From: Lutimaribacter saemankumensis
GTDB lineage: Bacteria; Pseudomonadota; Alphaproteobacteria; Rhodobacterales; Rhodobacteraceae
Assembly: GCF_900100005.1 (NCBI RefSeq)
Contig: NZ_FNEB01000003.1
Location: 1-64,000, forward strand
DNA: 64,000 nucleotides
Reading direction: 5' to 3'
In this document: piece after piece, positions 15,693-24,806 of the stretch
Layout of the letters: every line of letters begins with the position of its first letter
Position numbering within the stretch: position 1 is the stretch's first letter
Program-made: the position numbers and the translations under genes
The notes under the pieces: generated by a model
What the model was told of the DNA's origin: nothing
The model's input: only the letters and a program-made list of their open reading frames with translations
The model's database searches: none

Positions 15693-17468
15693 ATGCACGC
15701 TTATCGCAGCCATACCTGCGCCGAACTGACCAAGCAGAACGTTGGTGAAACCGTCCGCCTGTCGGGCTGGGTTCATCGCGTGCGCGACCACGGCGGCGTG
15801 CTGTTCATCGACCTGCGCGATCATTACGGCGTCACGCAGGTGTTGTGCGACCCCGACAGCCCCGTCTTCAACGAGGTCGAAAAGGTCCGGTCGGAATGGT
15901 GCATCCGCATCGACGGCACGGTGAAGGCCCGCGATCCTGAACTGATCAACGCCAAGCTGCCCACCGGCGAAATCGAGGTCTATATCCGCGGACTCGAGGT
16001 TCTGGGTGCCGCGAACGAATTGCCGCTGATGGTGTTCGGCGATCAGGAATACCCCGAGGAAACGCGCCTGCGCTATCGCTATCTCGACCTGCGCCGCGAA
16101 GAGATGCAGAACAACATGAAACTGCGCTCGGATGTGGTGGCCTCGATCCGGCGCCGGATGTGGGATCAGAAGTTCCGCGAATACCAGACGCCGATCATCA
16201 CGGCCTCGTCGCCCGAAGGCGCGCGCGATTTCCTGGTGCCGTCGCGCCTGCATCCGGGCAAGTTCTATGCGCTGCCGCAGGCGCCGCAGCTGTTCAAGCA
16301 GCTGATCATGGTGTCGGGCTTTGACCGCTATTTCCAGATCGCGCCCTGTTTCCGCGACGAAGACCCGCGTGCCGACCGCTCGCCCACCGATTTCTACCAG
16401 CTCGACATGGAAATGTCCTTTGTCGAACAGCAGGACGTGTTCGACACGATCCAGCCGGTGATCGAAGGCATCTTCGAGGAATTCGGCGGCGGCCGGAAGG
16501 TCGACAAGCACTGGCCGCAGATTTCCTACAAGGATGCGGCGCTGTGGTATGGCACCGACAAGCCCGACCTGCGCAACCCGATCAAGATGCAGGATTGTTC
16601 CGAACATTTCCGCGGCAGCGGTTTCGCCATCTTCGCCAAGCTGCTGGAACAGGACGGCACCGAAATCCGCGCCATCCCCGCGCCGGGCGGCGGCAGCCGC
16701 AAGTTCTGCGACCGCATGAACAGCTTTGCCCAGAAAGAGGGCCTGCCGGGCATGGGCTATATCTTCTGGCGCGATGGCGAAAACGGGATGGAAGCGGCCG
16801 GCCCGCTGGCCAAGAATATCGGCCCCGAACGCACCGAGGCGATCCGCCAGCAGCTTGGCCTGGGCAAGGGCGACGCGGCATTCTTCCTCGGCGGCAAACC
16901 CGCCAGTTTCGAACGCGTCGCCGGCAAGGCCCGCGACGTGATCGGCGAAGAACTGGGCCTGACCGACAAGGACCGTTTCGCCTTTGCGTGGATCGTCGAT
17001 TTCCCGATGTACGAAAAGGACGAGGAAACCGGCGAGATCGATTTCAGCCACAACCCGTTCTCGATGCCGCAGGGCGGGCTCGATGCGCTGTCGGGCGACC
17101 CGCTCGATGTGCTGGGTTATCAATATGACCTGGCCTGCAACGGGTACGAGCTGATTTCGGGGGCGATCCGAAACCACAAACTCGACATCATGATCAAGGC
17201 GTTCGAACTCGCCGGCTATGGCGAGGACGAAGTGCGCAAGCGCTTCGGCGGCATGGTCAACGCGTTCCAGTTCGGCGCCCCGCCGCACGGTGGTTGTGCT
17301 GCGGGCATCGACCGCATCGTGATGCTTCTGGCCGACGAACAGAACATCCGCGAGGTCATCATGTTCCCGATGAACCAGCGCGCCGAAGACCTGATGATGG
17401 GCGCCCCGAGCGAACCCACCAGCGACCAGCTGATGGAACTGAACCTGCGGGTGATCCCGCAGGACTGA
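15693..17468 (+). CDS. aspS: Aspartyl-tRNA synthetase
   Basis: The 591-residue class II synthetase has the N-terminal OB-fold (about 1-110), motif 2 in [19 protein letters not shown], the bacterial GAD insertion domain (about 290-410) and motif 3 in [14 protein letters not shown]. It charges tRNA-Asp; in alphaproteobacteria the bacterial-type enzyme often also mischarges tRNA-Asn, which GatCAB then amidates. The ATG at 15693 is chosen because the conserved [12 protein letters not shown] start follows AAGGGAT. The gene is complete. Confidence 0.97.
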   Translation: MHAYRSHTCAELTKQNVGETVRLSGWVHRVRDHGGVLFIDLRDHYGVTQVLCDPDSPVFNEVEKVRSEWCIRIDGTVKARDPELINAKLPTGEIEVYIRGLEVLGAANELPLMVFGDQEYPEETRLRYRYLDLRREEMQNNMKLRSDVVASIRRRMWDQKFREYQTPIITASSPEGARDFLVPSRLHPGKFYALPQAPQLFKQLIMVSGFDRYFQIAPCFRDEDPRADRSPTDFYQLDMEMSFVEQQDVFDTIQPVIEGIFEEFGGGRKVDKHWPQISYKDAALWYGTDKPDLRNPIKMQDCSEHFRGSGFAIFAKLLEQDGTEIRAIPAPGGGSRKFCDRMNSFAQKEGLPGMGYIFWRDGENGMEAAGPLAKNIGPERTEAIRQQLGLGKGDAAFFLGGKPASFERVAGKARDVIGEELGLTDKDRFAFAWIVDFPMYEKDEETGEIDFSHNPFSMPQGGLDALSGDPLDVLGYQYDLACNGYELISGAIRNHKLDIMIKAFELAGYGEDEVRKRFGGMVNAFQFGAPPHGGCAAGIDRIVMLLADEQNIREVIMFPMNQRAEDLMMGAPSEPTSDQLMELNLRVIPQD

Positions 17469-17546
17469 TCCCCGGCGGACAGGGCTTTCCCGACCGCGGT
17501 CTTCGTGCCACTCTCGCGCACGACAGTAACGGGGACGGAGGCGGCC

Positions 17547-18260
17547 ATGACCGCACAAGGGGACAGGCTGGCGGGATGGCAGGCGCCGCCGGCGCCGGAC
17601 GGGTCGGCGCTGGAGGGGCGTTACGCGCGGCTGGAACGGCTTGATGCCGATCGCCACGCGGCGCTGATGTTTCGCGAATTCGACGGGCATGACAGCGTGT
17701 GGGATTACCTGCCATACGGCCCCTTCGGGTCCGCGGCGCAGTATCACCGCTGGATGCGCGATGCCGCTGCGGGCAGCGACCCGCTTTTCTACGCGATCCA
17801 GACCCGCGAAACCGGCGTTTTCGGCGGTGTCGCCTCGTTCCTGCGCATCACGCCCGCGATGGGCGTGATCGAGCTTGGCCATATCAACCTGTCGCCTGCG
17901 CTCCAGGGCACCCGCGCCGCGACCGAGGCGTTCTACCTGATGATGGGCTGGGCCTTCGACGGCGGGTATCGGCGGTTCGAATGGAAATGCGATGCCGGGA
18001 ACATGCCGTCACGGCGGGCGGCGCAGCGACTTGGGTTGAGTTTCGAAGGGGTTTTCCGCCAGCACATGATCGTCAAGGGCCGCAATCGCGACACCGCCTG
18101 GTTCGCCGCGACCGATGGCGACTGGCCCGCCCTGAAAGAGGCGTTCGAGGTCTGGTTGGCGCCCCGCAATTTCGATGCCGATGGCCGCCAACGCGAACGC
18201 CTGTCCGATCTGACCCGGCTTGTGCGCATCAGCAGCGATCCCGCGCTATCGGCAAAATAG
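17547..18260 (+). CDS. GNAT-family N-acetyltransferase (RimJ/RimL-like)
   Basis: The 237-residue protein matches GNAT proteins of the RimJ/RimL branch. It has ELGHINLSPALQGTRAATEAF as the acetyl-CoA region (about 109-129) and FEWKCDAGNMPSRRAAQRLG (about 144-163), where the N and S/R residues are typical. The acceptor is unknown; protein N-termini or a small molecule are possible. A GGAGG lies about 7 bases before the ATG at 17547. It follows aspS by 78 bases and may share its transcript. Confidence 0.88.
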   Translation: MTAQGDRLAGWQAPPAPDGSALEGRYARLERLDADRHAALMFREFDGHDSVWDYLPYGPFGSAAQYHRWMRDAAAGSDPLFYAIQTRETGVFGGVASFLRITPAMGVIELGHINLSPALQGTRAATEAFYLMMGWAFDGGYRRFEWKCDAGNMPSRRAAQRLGLSFEGVFRQHMIVKGRNRDTAWFAATDGDWPALKEAFEVWLAPRNFDADGRQRERLSDLTRLVRISSDPALSAK

Positions 18261-18269
18261 GACCGCGCG

Positions 18270-18986
18270 TCAGATCGCGACCCGGTCCCTCAGCCGGTCA
18301 TGCACGAGGCCCGCAAGATGGGCGCGCCCGGCATGCGTCACGGTTCCTTCGCTGCGGGCACGGGCCAGCGATTGGCTTGCCTGCATCAATGCACCGTCGC
18401 CCGCACTCAGCGCGACGCCGTGCAGGAACTGCAGCGCATAGTCCAGCATGCTGTCGCTGATGTCATCCTCAAGGATGTCGGCGGCATGGGCCATGTCGTC
18501 GCGGAATGCCGCGAGATCGGGTTCGATGACCTGATCGCGCAGCAGACGGGGGCCGGCGGGTTGCCTGTCGGCGGGCAGGCGGCTCAGGAACGCGTCCTGG
18601 AACTTGGCAAGCGAATTCAGCGGCTTGGGCAGGAACCCGTCCGCCCCGGCCGCACTTGCCGTGGCGCGGGCCATTTCATCGCCGCTGGTGGCAAGGATGA
18701 CGCCGACGCGGGGACGGGCGCGGTTCAGCTCGTCGATCAGTTCGGTGCCCGGCCCGTCGGGCAGGCCAAGATCGACGATCACAGCCGAAGGGCGGTAGAC
18801 CTGCAGATGACGCCGCGCCGAGCGCAGGCAATCGGCCCGCCGCAGCCGCGCCCCCGACCGCAGGCACATCAGGCGCAGGGCCTCGCACGCGAAAACGCTG
18901 TCTTCGACCACAAGAACGGTCAGCCCCAAAAGCGGGCGGTTGGCGCTGGGCAGCGGTGCAGCGGGCAGAAAATGGCGATCATCCAT
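18270..18986 (-). CDS. Response regulator receiver protein with unassigned C-terminal half
   Basis: The 238-residue protein has a receiver domain at about 21-140: the acidic pair E28-D29, phosphoacceptor D72 in VIVDLGLPDGPG and the Lys of GFLPKPLNS. The C-terminal ~100 residues are helical (ADILEDDISDSMLDYALQ) with no HTH, GGDEF, HPt or methyltransferase motif that I can see. It may signal by protein contact. AGAGGA lies 9 bases before the ATG at 18986. No histidine kinase gene is near. Confidence 0.85.
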   Translation of the reverse strand: MDDRHFLPAAPLPSANRPLLGLTVLVVEDSVFACEALRLMCLRSGARLRRADCLRSARRHLQVYRPSAVIVDLGLPDGPGTELIDELNRARPRVGVILATSGDEMARATASAAGADGFLPKPLNSLAKFQDAFLSRLPADRQPAGPRLLRDQVIEPDLAAFRDDMAHAADILEDDISDSMLDYALQFLHGVALSAGDGALMQASQSLARARSEGTVTHAGRAHLAGLVHDRLRDRVAI

Positions 18987-19145
18987 GGCAAGCGATCCTC
19001 TTTGGCAGCGACGACGCGACTCACCATGCCGCCAGTTGGCTAACGTGCGGTTAAGGCGTGGATTGCGGCGCCCTGTCGCTTGCCCTTGGGCTTTCGCGCC
19101 CCCATAACAGGCGAAACGCGAACACGACCCGAAAAGGAGACCGCC

Positions 19146-19550
19146 ATGATCGGACGTCTGAACCATGTCGCCATTGCCGTGCCCGATCTCGAGGCCGCCT
19201 CGGCGCAATACCGCGATGCGCTTGGCGCCAAGGTCGGAGCGCCCCAGGACGAACCCGATCACGGCGTGACCGTGGTGTTCATCGAACTGCCCAACACCAA
19301 GATCGAGCTGCTCTATCCGCTGGGCGAGAACTCACCGATCCAGGGCTTTCTGGAAAAGAACCCCTCGGGCGGCATCCACCATGTCTGCTACGAGGTCGAA
19401 GACATCATCGCCGCGCGCGACAAGCTGAAAGAGGCGGGTCTGCGCGTTCTCGGCGATGGCGAGCCCAAGATAGGCGCGCATGGCAAACCGGTTCTGTTCC
19501 TGCACCCCAAGGACATGAACGGCACGCTGACGGAACTGGAGCAGGTCTGA
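19146..19550 (+). CDS. mce: Methylmalonyl-CoA epimerase
   Basis: The 134-residue VOC-fold protein keeps the metal ligands expected of the family: His in GRLNHVAIAV, Glu/His in GGIHHVCYEV and the Glu at the end of the chain (TLTELEQV), with TKIELLYPLGENSPI between. It interconverts R- and S-methylmalonyl-CoA in propionate breakdown. AAAAGGAGA precedes the ATG at 19146 by 6 bases. The stop overlaps the next start by one base, so the DUF1467 gene is coupled. Methylmalonyl-CoA mutase is not in the window. Confidence 0.93.
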   Translation: MIGRLNHVAIAVPDLEAASAQYRDALGAKVGAPQDEPDHGVTVVFIELPNTKIELLYPLGENSPIQGFLEKNPSGGIHHVCYEVEDIIAARDKLKEAGLRVLGDGEPKIGAHGKPVLFLHPKDMNGTLTELEQV

Positions 19551-19834
19551 TGGGTATCACCTCAGGCATCGTCCTTTACGCGGTCTTGTGGTTTCTCACC
19601 TTCCTGATCGCAATTCCGATCCGGCTCAAGACGCAGGGCGATGTGGGCGAGATCGTGCCCGGAACCCACGCATCCAGCCCCGAGGTTCACAACCTCAAGA
19701 AAAAGGCGATCATCACGACCATCGTCGCGGGCGTCCTGTGGGCGATCATCGCCTCGATCATCCTGACCGGCACGATCACCGTGCGCGATATCGACTGGCG
19801 CCACCTGATGCCGCCGGTGTCCGAACAGGGGTAG
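19550..19834 (+). CDS. DUF1467 family membrane protein
   Basis: The 94-residue protein has two membrane helices (about 5-24 and 53-76) separated by a loop with QGDVGEIVPGTHASSPEVHNL, the conserved part of the DUF1467 family of alphaproteobacteria. Function is unknown. It starts in the stop codon of the epimerase gene (TGATG), an arrangement I recall from related genomes. A hairpin shared with the convergent EI24 gene lies just downstream. Confidence 0.85.
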   Translation: MGITSGIVLYAVLWFLTFLIAIPIRLKTQGDVGEIVPGTHASSPEVHNLKKKAIITTIVAGVLWAIIASIILTGTITVRDIDWRHLMPPVSEQG

Positions 19835-19842
19835 CGCAAGAC

Positions 19843-19869
19843 CGCGCGGTTCCGGTCAGGAACCGCGCG
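19843..19869. terminator. Bidirectional hairpin between convergent genes, with a stop codon in its loop
   Basis: CGCGCGGTTCC (19843-19853) and GGAACCGCGCG (19859-19869) form an 11-bp perfect stem around the loop GGTCA. The minus-strand stop codon TGA of the EI24 gene lies in the loop, so one arm is coding. It starts 9 bases after the DUF1467 stop. T-runs are absent or short on both sides. Confidence 0.6.
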
Positions 19870-20572
19870 ATTTCACACCGTGATAGATGTGGGTGAAGGT
19901 GGCCGCGCCCAGGATCGGGATCAGCAGGTTCATGATCGGGATCGTCAGCGGGATCGCCATCAGGAACCCAGCCGCCCATATCGTCATCGCATGCCTGCGG
20001 CGCAGCTCCTTCGCGCCTGCGCGCCCCTCGCGGCGCATCGCGGCGAGGGTGAAATATTCCCGCCCCAGAAGGAACCCGTTCAACCCCCAGAAAAGTATCA
20101 GCGGGGCAAAAGGTATCCAGAAAACAAAGGCATAGACGAACAGCGCCAGCGTGTTCGCCGCGATCAGGACACCAAGGAAGTTGACCGTATCGCGCAGCGC
20201 ATCGCCAAACGGCACCGGCGGCACGTCGGGCAGGGTCGGGTAATGGCGGTCCTCGACAGCGTCCGCCACTGTTTCCAGAAACAGCGACGTGATGGCCGAC
20301 GCGACCGGGATCATCAGGAAAACCGACAGGATCAGCATCAGCAGCAGGCTCGACCACCCCACAAGGTCGTCCAGCCAGGTCACCGTCCCGATCAGCGGCA
20401 GCGTCGCCTCGGGGCCCATCATCGTCTGCAGCAGCCACAACACGGCGGCATAGGCCGCTACCAGCAGCGCAAAGGTCAGGCCGACGCCAAGCGCCAGCAC
20501 CCGCAGGAAACGGCGGTCATGCACCTGGCCCAGAGTGCGCTGAAAGGCCGAAAGGATCAGTCCGATATCCAT
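19856..20572 (-). CDS. EI24-domain (CysZ-like) membrane protein
   Basis: The 238-residue protein has four to five hydrophobic segments (about 26-50, 74-98, 136-168 and 200-225) and the family features SLFLETVADAVEDRHYP and GLNGFLLGREYFTLAAMRR. EI24/CysZ proteins include sulfate permeases, but most members are unassigned, so transport is only inferred. It overlaps the nitroreductase gene by 16 bases and is probably cotranscribed with it. Confidence 0.8.
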   Translation of the reverse strand: MDIGLILSAFQRTLGQVHDRRFLRVLALGVGLTFALLVAAYAAVLWLLQTMMGPEATLPLIGTVTWLDDLVGWSSLLLMLILSVFLMIPVASAITSLFLETVADAVEDRHYPTLPDVPPVPFGDALRDTVNFLGVLIAANTLALFVYAFVFWIPFAPLILFWGLNGFLLGREYFTLAAMRREGRAGAKELRRRHAMTIWAAGFLMAIPLTIPIMNLLIPILGAATFTHIYHGVKSRGS

Positions 20573-21135
20573 GTCACGATCCTGTCCAGGTCGGGGCGGG
20601 GGCGTTCGGGCGGCGCGCTGGTTTCCGTTCCGATATGGACGAAGCCCGCGATGCGTTCGTTTTCGCTCAGCCCCAGGCCACTGGCCATGAAGGTGCGGTC
20701 GTGGCTGGGCCATCCAGACAGCCAGTTGGCGCCCCAGCCCGCGGCCAGGGCCGCGTTCAACAGCGCCAGGCAGGCCGCACCGGCCGAGTATGTCTGTTCC
20801 AGCGCGGGGATCTTTTCGCTGGGCTTTTGCACCTCGATCACGGCCACGGCCAGGTTGCCCTGTTCGAACTGGCTGGCGCCCTTGTCCGCCTTTTCGGCGT
20901 CATGGCCCAAAGCGGCAGCCCGTTCGCGCGCCAACCCCGCCAGCCGTTCCAGCGCCGCGCGTTCCAGCACGATGAACCGCCACGGTTCCAGCTTGCCGTG
21001 ATCGGGCGTGCGCGCGGCGGCCGTCAGCAACGTGGTCAGCGTGTCGCGGTCTGGAACAGGAGGCACCAGCGTCTTGGCCGGGCGCGAGCGCCGCGACAGC
21101 AGGAACTCCAGCGCATGGGGATTGGGATCGGGCAT
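20557..21135 (-). CDS. Nitroreductase family protein
   Basis: The 192-residue flavoprotein has the FMN-binding N-terminal motif LLSRRSRPAKTL (about 12-23), RTPDHGKLEPWRF (about 42-54) and a C-terminal GFVHIGTE. It looks like the YdjA type of single-domain nitroreductase that uses NAD(P)H. The substrate is unknown. AAAGGA lies before the ATG at 21135. Confidence 0.88.
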   Translation of the reverse strand: MPDPNPHALEFLLSRRSRPAKTLVPPVPDRDTLTTLLTAAARTPDHGKLEPWRFIVLERAALERLAGLARERAAALGHDAEKADKGASQFEQGNLAVAVIEVQKPSEKIPALEQTYSAGAACLALLNAALAAGWGANWLSGWPSHDRTFMASGLGLSENERIAGFVHIGTETSAPPERPRPDLDRIVTWISD

Positions 21136-21184
21136 GAAAATCCTTTCTGGTTGCGGTGTTATGTCGGTCAGCCGCGCGCGGGGT

Positions 21185-22297
21185 TCAAGGGTTGGCCAGC
21201 AATTCCTGCGCCATTTCCCCGATCAGGTCGTCGAAAAACGCAGCCGTCCGGGCGTTGGGCTGGCGCCGCTCCATCGTGTGGGCCAGCGGATCGGGCGCGT
21301 CGGTCGCGCTGCCGGCAAGCTCGGCGATCGTGGCGTGACCGCAAAAGGGAACGTAGGCCTCGGAATATCCGCCCTCATGCACCAACAGCAGCTTGCCGCC
21401 GCATAGCCGCGCGGCGGTTTCCTTGATCCGCCGCGTCATCAGCCGGAACGTGTCGGCGCTGCAGGCCATCCGCCCCAACGGGTCGAAGATGGACGCGTCA
21501 TATCCGCAGGCGACGATGATCGCCTCGGGGCGGAACCGTTCCAGCGCGGGTGTGATGATCCGGTCCATCACCGCAAGGTAGCCATCATGGCCGACGCCCG
21601 GCGGCAGCGGGATGTTCATGTTGAACCCGTCGCCCGCACCGCGGCCGCGATCCGTGATCGCGCCGCCGTCGATGGGATAGTTGAACTCCTGATGCACCGA
21701 GATCGTCAGCGTGTCGTCGCGGTCGTAATAGATCGCCTCGGCGCCGTTGCCGTGATGCACGTCCCAGTCGACGATCGCGACACGGCCCAGCAGCCCCTGG
21801 GCGCGGGCGGCTTCGATCGCGATGGGGATATTGGCCAGCAGGCAGAACCCGTTGGGCCAGTCGGGCAGGCAGTGATGCCCCGGCGGGCGCGACAGCGCAT
21901 AGGCGTTGTCCATCTTGCCCTGCATCACGGCCAGCAGCGCGGCCTTGGACAATCCCGCCGACAGCGCCGCGATTTCGTAAGCCCCTTTTCCGAACGGCGT
22001 GCGCGGCCCCATCTCGCCCCCGCCGGCGTCGGATTTTTCCTTGAATTCATCAAGATAGCTGTCGGGGTGAATGCGCAGAAGGTCGTCGCGCGTGGCCTCG
22101 GGCGCCGAAGCGACGGTCAATTCCGACAAAAGGCCCGTCACCTCCATCAGGTTTTTCAGCCGCCGCTTGGTTTCGGGGCTTTCGGGCAGCCCGCCCGCCG
22201 CCAGCGGCTGCACGAGGTCACCCACGGGCAATGTCAGTGCGTAATTGCCGCCCGAGTGCCAGAAACACCGTTCGTCGTGGAAAAAGCCTGTGGTCAT
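21185..22297 (-). CDS. Histone deacetylase family protein (acetylpolyamine amidohydrolase-like)
   Basis: The 370-residue protein has the complete class II HDAC active site: RPPGHHCLPDWPNGFCLLAN (catalytic His pair), VDWDVHHGNGAEAIYY (two zinc ligands), ACGYDASIFDPLGRM (third zinc ligand) and the LLLVHEGGYSE strand. It hydrolyses N-acetyl groups from acetylated amines or lysines; in bacteria the substrates are often acetylpolyamines or acetoin-related compounds. CAGGAGA precedes the ATG. It runs in the same direction as the nitroreductase but is 50 bases apart. Confidence 0.92.
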   Translation of the reverse strand: MTTGFFHDERCFWHSGGNYALTLPVGDLVQPLAAGGLPESPETKRRLKNLMEVTGLLSELTVASAPEATRDDLLRIHPDSYLDEFKEKSDAGGGEMGPRTPFGKGAYEIAALSAGLSKAALLAVMQGKMDNAYALSRPPGHHCLPDWPNGFCLLANIPIAIEAARAQGLLGRVAIVDWDVHHGNGAEAIYYDRDDTLTISVHQEFNYPIDGGAITDRGRGAGDGFNMNIPLPPGVGHDGYLAVMDRIITPALERFRPEAIIVACGYDASIFDPLGRMACSADTFRLMTRRIKETAARLCGGKLLLVHEGGYSEAYVPFCGHATIAELAGSATDAPDPLAHTMERRQPNARTAAFFDDLIGEMAQELLANP

Positions 22298-22368
22298 CGT
22301 GCGTCTCCTGCCAGTCGCGGTTGTCGCGGACTATTCAAGTCCGGCGCGGAATTGTCCATGCTCGGCGG

Positions 22369-22629
22369 ATGGCCAATGATCTGCCCGACCTGTCGCATCT
22401 CGCCCGTCCGGGCGCCGAATTCGCCCTGCGCGTGACGCCCAAGGCGTCGCGCGACCGTATCGTGGCCGAAGGCGATGCGCTGCGGGTCTATGTCACCACC
22501 CCGCCCGAGGACGGCAAGGCGAACGCGGCAGTGCAGAAACTGCTGGCCAAGGCGCTTGGGGTCGCGAAATCGCGCCTGACGCTGATGCGCGGGCAGACCT
22601 CGCGCGACAAGCTGTTCCGGCTGGATTGA
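22369..22629 (+). CDS. DUF167 (YggU) family protein
   Basis: The 86-residue protein contains LRVTPKASRDRIVAEGDALRVYV, split by a strand, and PPEDGKANAAVQKLLAKALG, the fingerprint of the YggU/DUF167 family. The family has unknown function. The gene stands alone; a CGGCGGATG context gives only a weak ribosome site for the ATG at 22369. Confidence 0.9.
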   Translation: MANDLPDLSHLARPGAEFALRVTPKASRDRIVAEGDALRVYVTTPPEDGKANAAVQKLLAKALGVAKSRLTLMRGQTSRDKLFRLD

Positions 22630-22638
22630 TCTGGGCGC

Positions 22639-22872
22639 CTATTTGCGCACGCGCGAATAGATCCCTTCGGGCAGGTTCAGCGCCGCCGCCAGATCCTTGA
22701 GCTGTGAAATCGACAGTGTGATCTTTTGCATCTGGTCGGTGCGCGCGTCGTATTGTTCCACCGTCACGCATTCCTCGAAGGCGTTGATGACGATGTCTTC
22801 CTGCAATGGTGCCGCGCCCTCGTCCACGAGGGTGACAACGGTGGCGTCAAATTCGTGCTCGATGCTGAACAT
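22639..22872 (-). CDS. Conserved hypothetical 77-residue protein
   Basis: The small acidic protein (MFSIEHEFDATVVTLVDEG...) is predicted to be cytosolic, with a beta-rich first half and a helical LSISQLKDLAAALNLPEG near the end. Its sequence style is that of a conserved alphaproteobacterial protein but I cannot name a family. It converges with the DUF167 gene, 9 bases apart. Its promoter must lie in the spacer to the M48 gene. Confidence 0.72.
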   Translation of the reverse strand: MFSIEHEFDATVVTLVDEGAAPLQEDIVINAFEECVTVEQYDARTDQMQKITLSISQLKDLAAALNLPEGIYSRVRK

Positions 22873-22990
22873 GAGGCCAGTCTATGGCGGGATTTCGCCA
22901 GCGCAAGCGATTCAACAGCGCGTGATCGGTCTGGCGGCGCGGCACTGGCATGTTAAAACAAACCCGTATCCGCGTTACGAAAGGAAGACG

Positions 22991-23695
22991 ATGCGCGCAC
23001 TGGCCCTGATCCTGATGGCCGCGATGGGCCTTGCGGGATGCGTCACGACCGGGGCGCCGGTTCCGGCCGCGCAGCCGACCGGCGCGGTGCCGCCGCCGCA
23101 ATCCGCGCGCACCGCCGCGCGGCAGTTCATCGAGGTCGTGGAAACCGTCGAACCCGTGGCCGAGCGCGAATGCCGCCGCGTCGCGCCGGGGGCGAATTGC
23201 GATTTCCAGATCGTCGTCGACGACCGCCCCGGCCAGCCGCCCAACGCCTTCCAGACGCTGGATGCGAACGGGCGCCCGGTGATCGCCTTCAATCTCGGGC
23301 TGATCGCCGAGGCGCGCAACGCCGACGAGCTGGCCTTTGTCATGGGGCACGAGGCCGCACACCATATCGCCGGGCACCTTGACCGGCAAAGGCAGGCCGC
23401 CGCCGCCGGCGCCGTGATCTTTGCGGGGTTGGCCACGCTGACCGGGGCCAACGAAAGCGGCGTGCGCAGCGCGCAGGAACTGGGTGCGGCCGTTGGCGCG
23501 CGCACCTATTCCAAGGAATTCGAGCTGGAGGCCGACCGCCTCGGCACCATCATCACCAAAAGGGCAGGATACGACCCGCTGCGCGGGGCCGAGTTCTTTA
23601 CCCGTATCCCCGACCCCGGAAACCGGTTCCTCGGCACCCATCCGCCCAATGCGCAACGCATCCAGGCCGTGCGCGAAACGGCGGCAAGGCTCTAG
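22991..23695 (+). CDS. M48-type metalloprotease, lipoprotein
   Basis: The 234-residue protein has a lipoprotein signal ending in the lipobox LAGC17 and the zinc motif HEAAH at 120-124, with a third ligand expected in FELEADRLG about 50 residues further. This is the small periplasmic branch of the M48 family (LoiP/BepA-like). It is likely a membrane-anchored protease or chaperone for envelope proteins. GGAAG precedes the ATG at 22991. It ends in a 4-base overlap with the convergent small membrane protein. Confidence 0.9.
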   Translation: MRALALILMAAMGLAGCVTTGAPVPAAQPTGAVPPPQSARTAARQFIEVVETVEPVAERECRRVAPGANCDFQIVVDDRPGQPPNAFQTLDANGRPVIAFNLGLIAEARNADELAFVMGHEAAHHIAGHLDRQRQAAAAGAVIFAGLATLTGANESGVRSAQELGAAVGARTYSKEFELEADRLGTIITKRAGYDPLRGAEFFTRIPDPGNRFLGTHPPNAQRIQAVRETAARL

Positions 23696-23973
23696 CCGTC
23701 TTCCCAGCCGGGGCCGCGGCTGCGCGCCAGCCGGATGCCGATGGCCAGAAGCGACGCGAGTATCCAGAAACACTGGATCACGGCCGCGGCAAGGTTGAAG
23801 TTGCCTGCAAGGCTGAACAGAACACAAGCCGCCGCCGCCAGGTTCACCCCGAAATAGGCCAGCGAATCGCCATACATCCGGCGCACCGTCAGAAGGCTGT
23901 AATTGAGGATATAGAGCGCGCAGCCGGCGACGCCGACAAGGTCCGGGAAACGGACCGCGGAAAAATCGAACAT
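23692..23973 (-). CDS. Small membrane protein with three helices
   Basis: The 93-residue product has hydrophobic segments at about 10-28, 38-56 and 60-80. The pattern LVGVAGCALYILNYSLLTVRRM resembles the CBU_0592-type small membrane protein group, but this is only a similarity by eye. The ATG at 23973 is preferred; an upstream in-frame ATG would extend the protein by about 25 residues. Function unknown. Confidence 0.65.
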   Translation of the reverse strand: MFDFSAVRFPDLVGVAGCALYILNYSLLTVRRMYGDSLAYFGVNLAAAACVLFSLAGNFNLAAAVIQCFWILASLLAIGIRLARSRGPGWEDG

Positions 23974-24084
23974 ATCAAATACCCGTACAAAAGTGACAAA
24001 GGCGACTTGAAAACCTGCCGCCGTGCTGAAAACACCGCGATCATACATGTCCGGCCCATCCGCAACAGTAGGAGAAACCTGACC

Positions 24085-24447
24085 ATGCTGGTCCTGCCCA
24101 ACGTCCTGAGCGATCGCGGTTCGCGCTATGCGGTCTCGGGCGGCGCGGCGCGGGATGCGGATGACGCAGCCGCATTCATCAAGGAATTGAAGCGTAAAAA
24201 GAAATTCGCCAAGGCCACGCATAACAGCTGGGGGCTGATCCTGGCGGACGGCACCCAGCTCAAGGGCGATGACGGCGAGGCGGGCGCCGGCATGGTGATC
24301 CTGCGGATGCTCGAACGCGAAGGGCTGCACGACGTGATCGTCGTGGTCACGCGCTGGTATGGGGGCAAGCACCTGGGCGGCGACCGGTTCCGCCATGTGC
24401 AAAGCTGCGTGGAGGCCTTCCTTGCACAGTGGCGCGCGGGCGATTGA
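24085..24447 (+). CDS. YigZ/IMPACT N-terminal-domain protein
   Basis: The 120-residue protein matches the N-terminal domain of the YigZ/IMPACT (UPF0029) family: KATHNSWGLIL, GDDGEAGAGMVILRMLE and VVVTRWYGGKHLGGDRFRHV. Full-length YigZ is about 200 residues with a second C-terminal domain that is absent here. The frame ends normally and the spacing to the next gene is regular, so this is a short family variant rather than a broken gene. AGGAGA lies 9 bases before the ATG. Confidence 0.9.
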   Translation: MLVLPNVLSDRGSRYAVSGGAARDADDAAAFIKELKRKKKFAKATHNSWGLILADGTQLKGDDGEAGAGMVILRMLEREGLHDVIVVVTRWYGGKHLGGDRFRHVQSCVEAFLAQWRAGD

Positions 24448-24513
24448 TCAGGATCAAGGCTGCGGCCCGACCGAAGGCCTAACCTTGGCAACGTCTCAGC
24501 AGGGGAGGGCGCA

Positions 24514-24777
24514 ATGCACAGTCTCGGCAATCCGATCAAGCATTTCTGGCTGGTTCAGGACATGGCGCGCAGCACCGGCGTCGATCTGGCGCAGGCCCGC
24601 CGCGACGGGCGGCTTTCCCCCGAAGACTGGTCGGCAATGGTGACCCGCTGCCGGGGCTGCCAATGGACCGAAGGCTGTGAACATTGGCTGGATGCGAACA
24701 AACAGGGCGCCGACGCCGAGGTGCCGCCCGGATGCGCGAACCGCGCGGTGTTCGACCGGCTACGCGAAACCGTCTGA
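24514..24777 (+). CDS. DUF6455 family protein (first of two in the window)
   Basis: The 87-residue protein carries four cysteines in the pattern C-x2-C-x5-C-x18-C (CRGCQWTEGC... CANRAVF) after an N-terminal helix with ARSTGVDLAQARRDGRL. This is the arrangement of DUF6455, a Rhodobacteraceae family. The cysteines suggest zinc or an Fe-S cluster; no function is known. A second copy lies at 28776-29069. A T-rich terminator follows directly. Confidence 0.8.
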   Translation: MHSLGNPIKHFWLVQDMARSTGVDLAQARRDGRLSPEDWSAMVTRCRGCQWTEGCEHWLDANKQGADAEVPPGCANRAVFDRLRETV

Positions 24778-24780
24778 AAT

Positions 24781-24804
24781 AACGCGCATCAGCGTTTTCT
24801 CTTT
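24781..24804 (+). terminator. Terminator after the DUF6455 gene
   Basis: AACGC - GCATCA - GCGTT followed by TTCTCTTT, starting 3 bases after the stop codon. The stem is short (5 bp) but the T-rich tail supports the call. Confidence 0.6.
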
Positions 24805-24806
24805 CC

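Noticed and set aside
15546-17882. A 778-codon minus-strand frame antisense to aspS
   Set aside because: The aspS motifs and ribosome site are clear, and the opposite frame has no recognisable domain.
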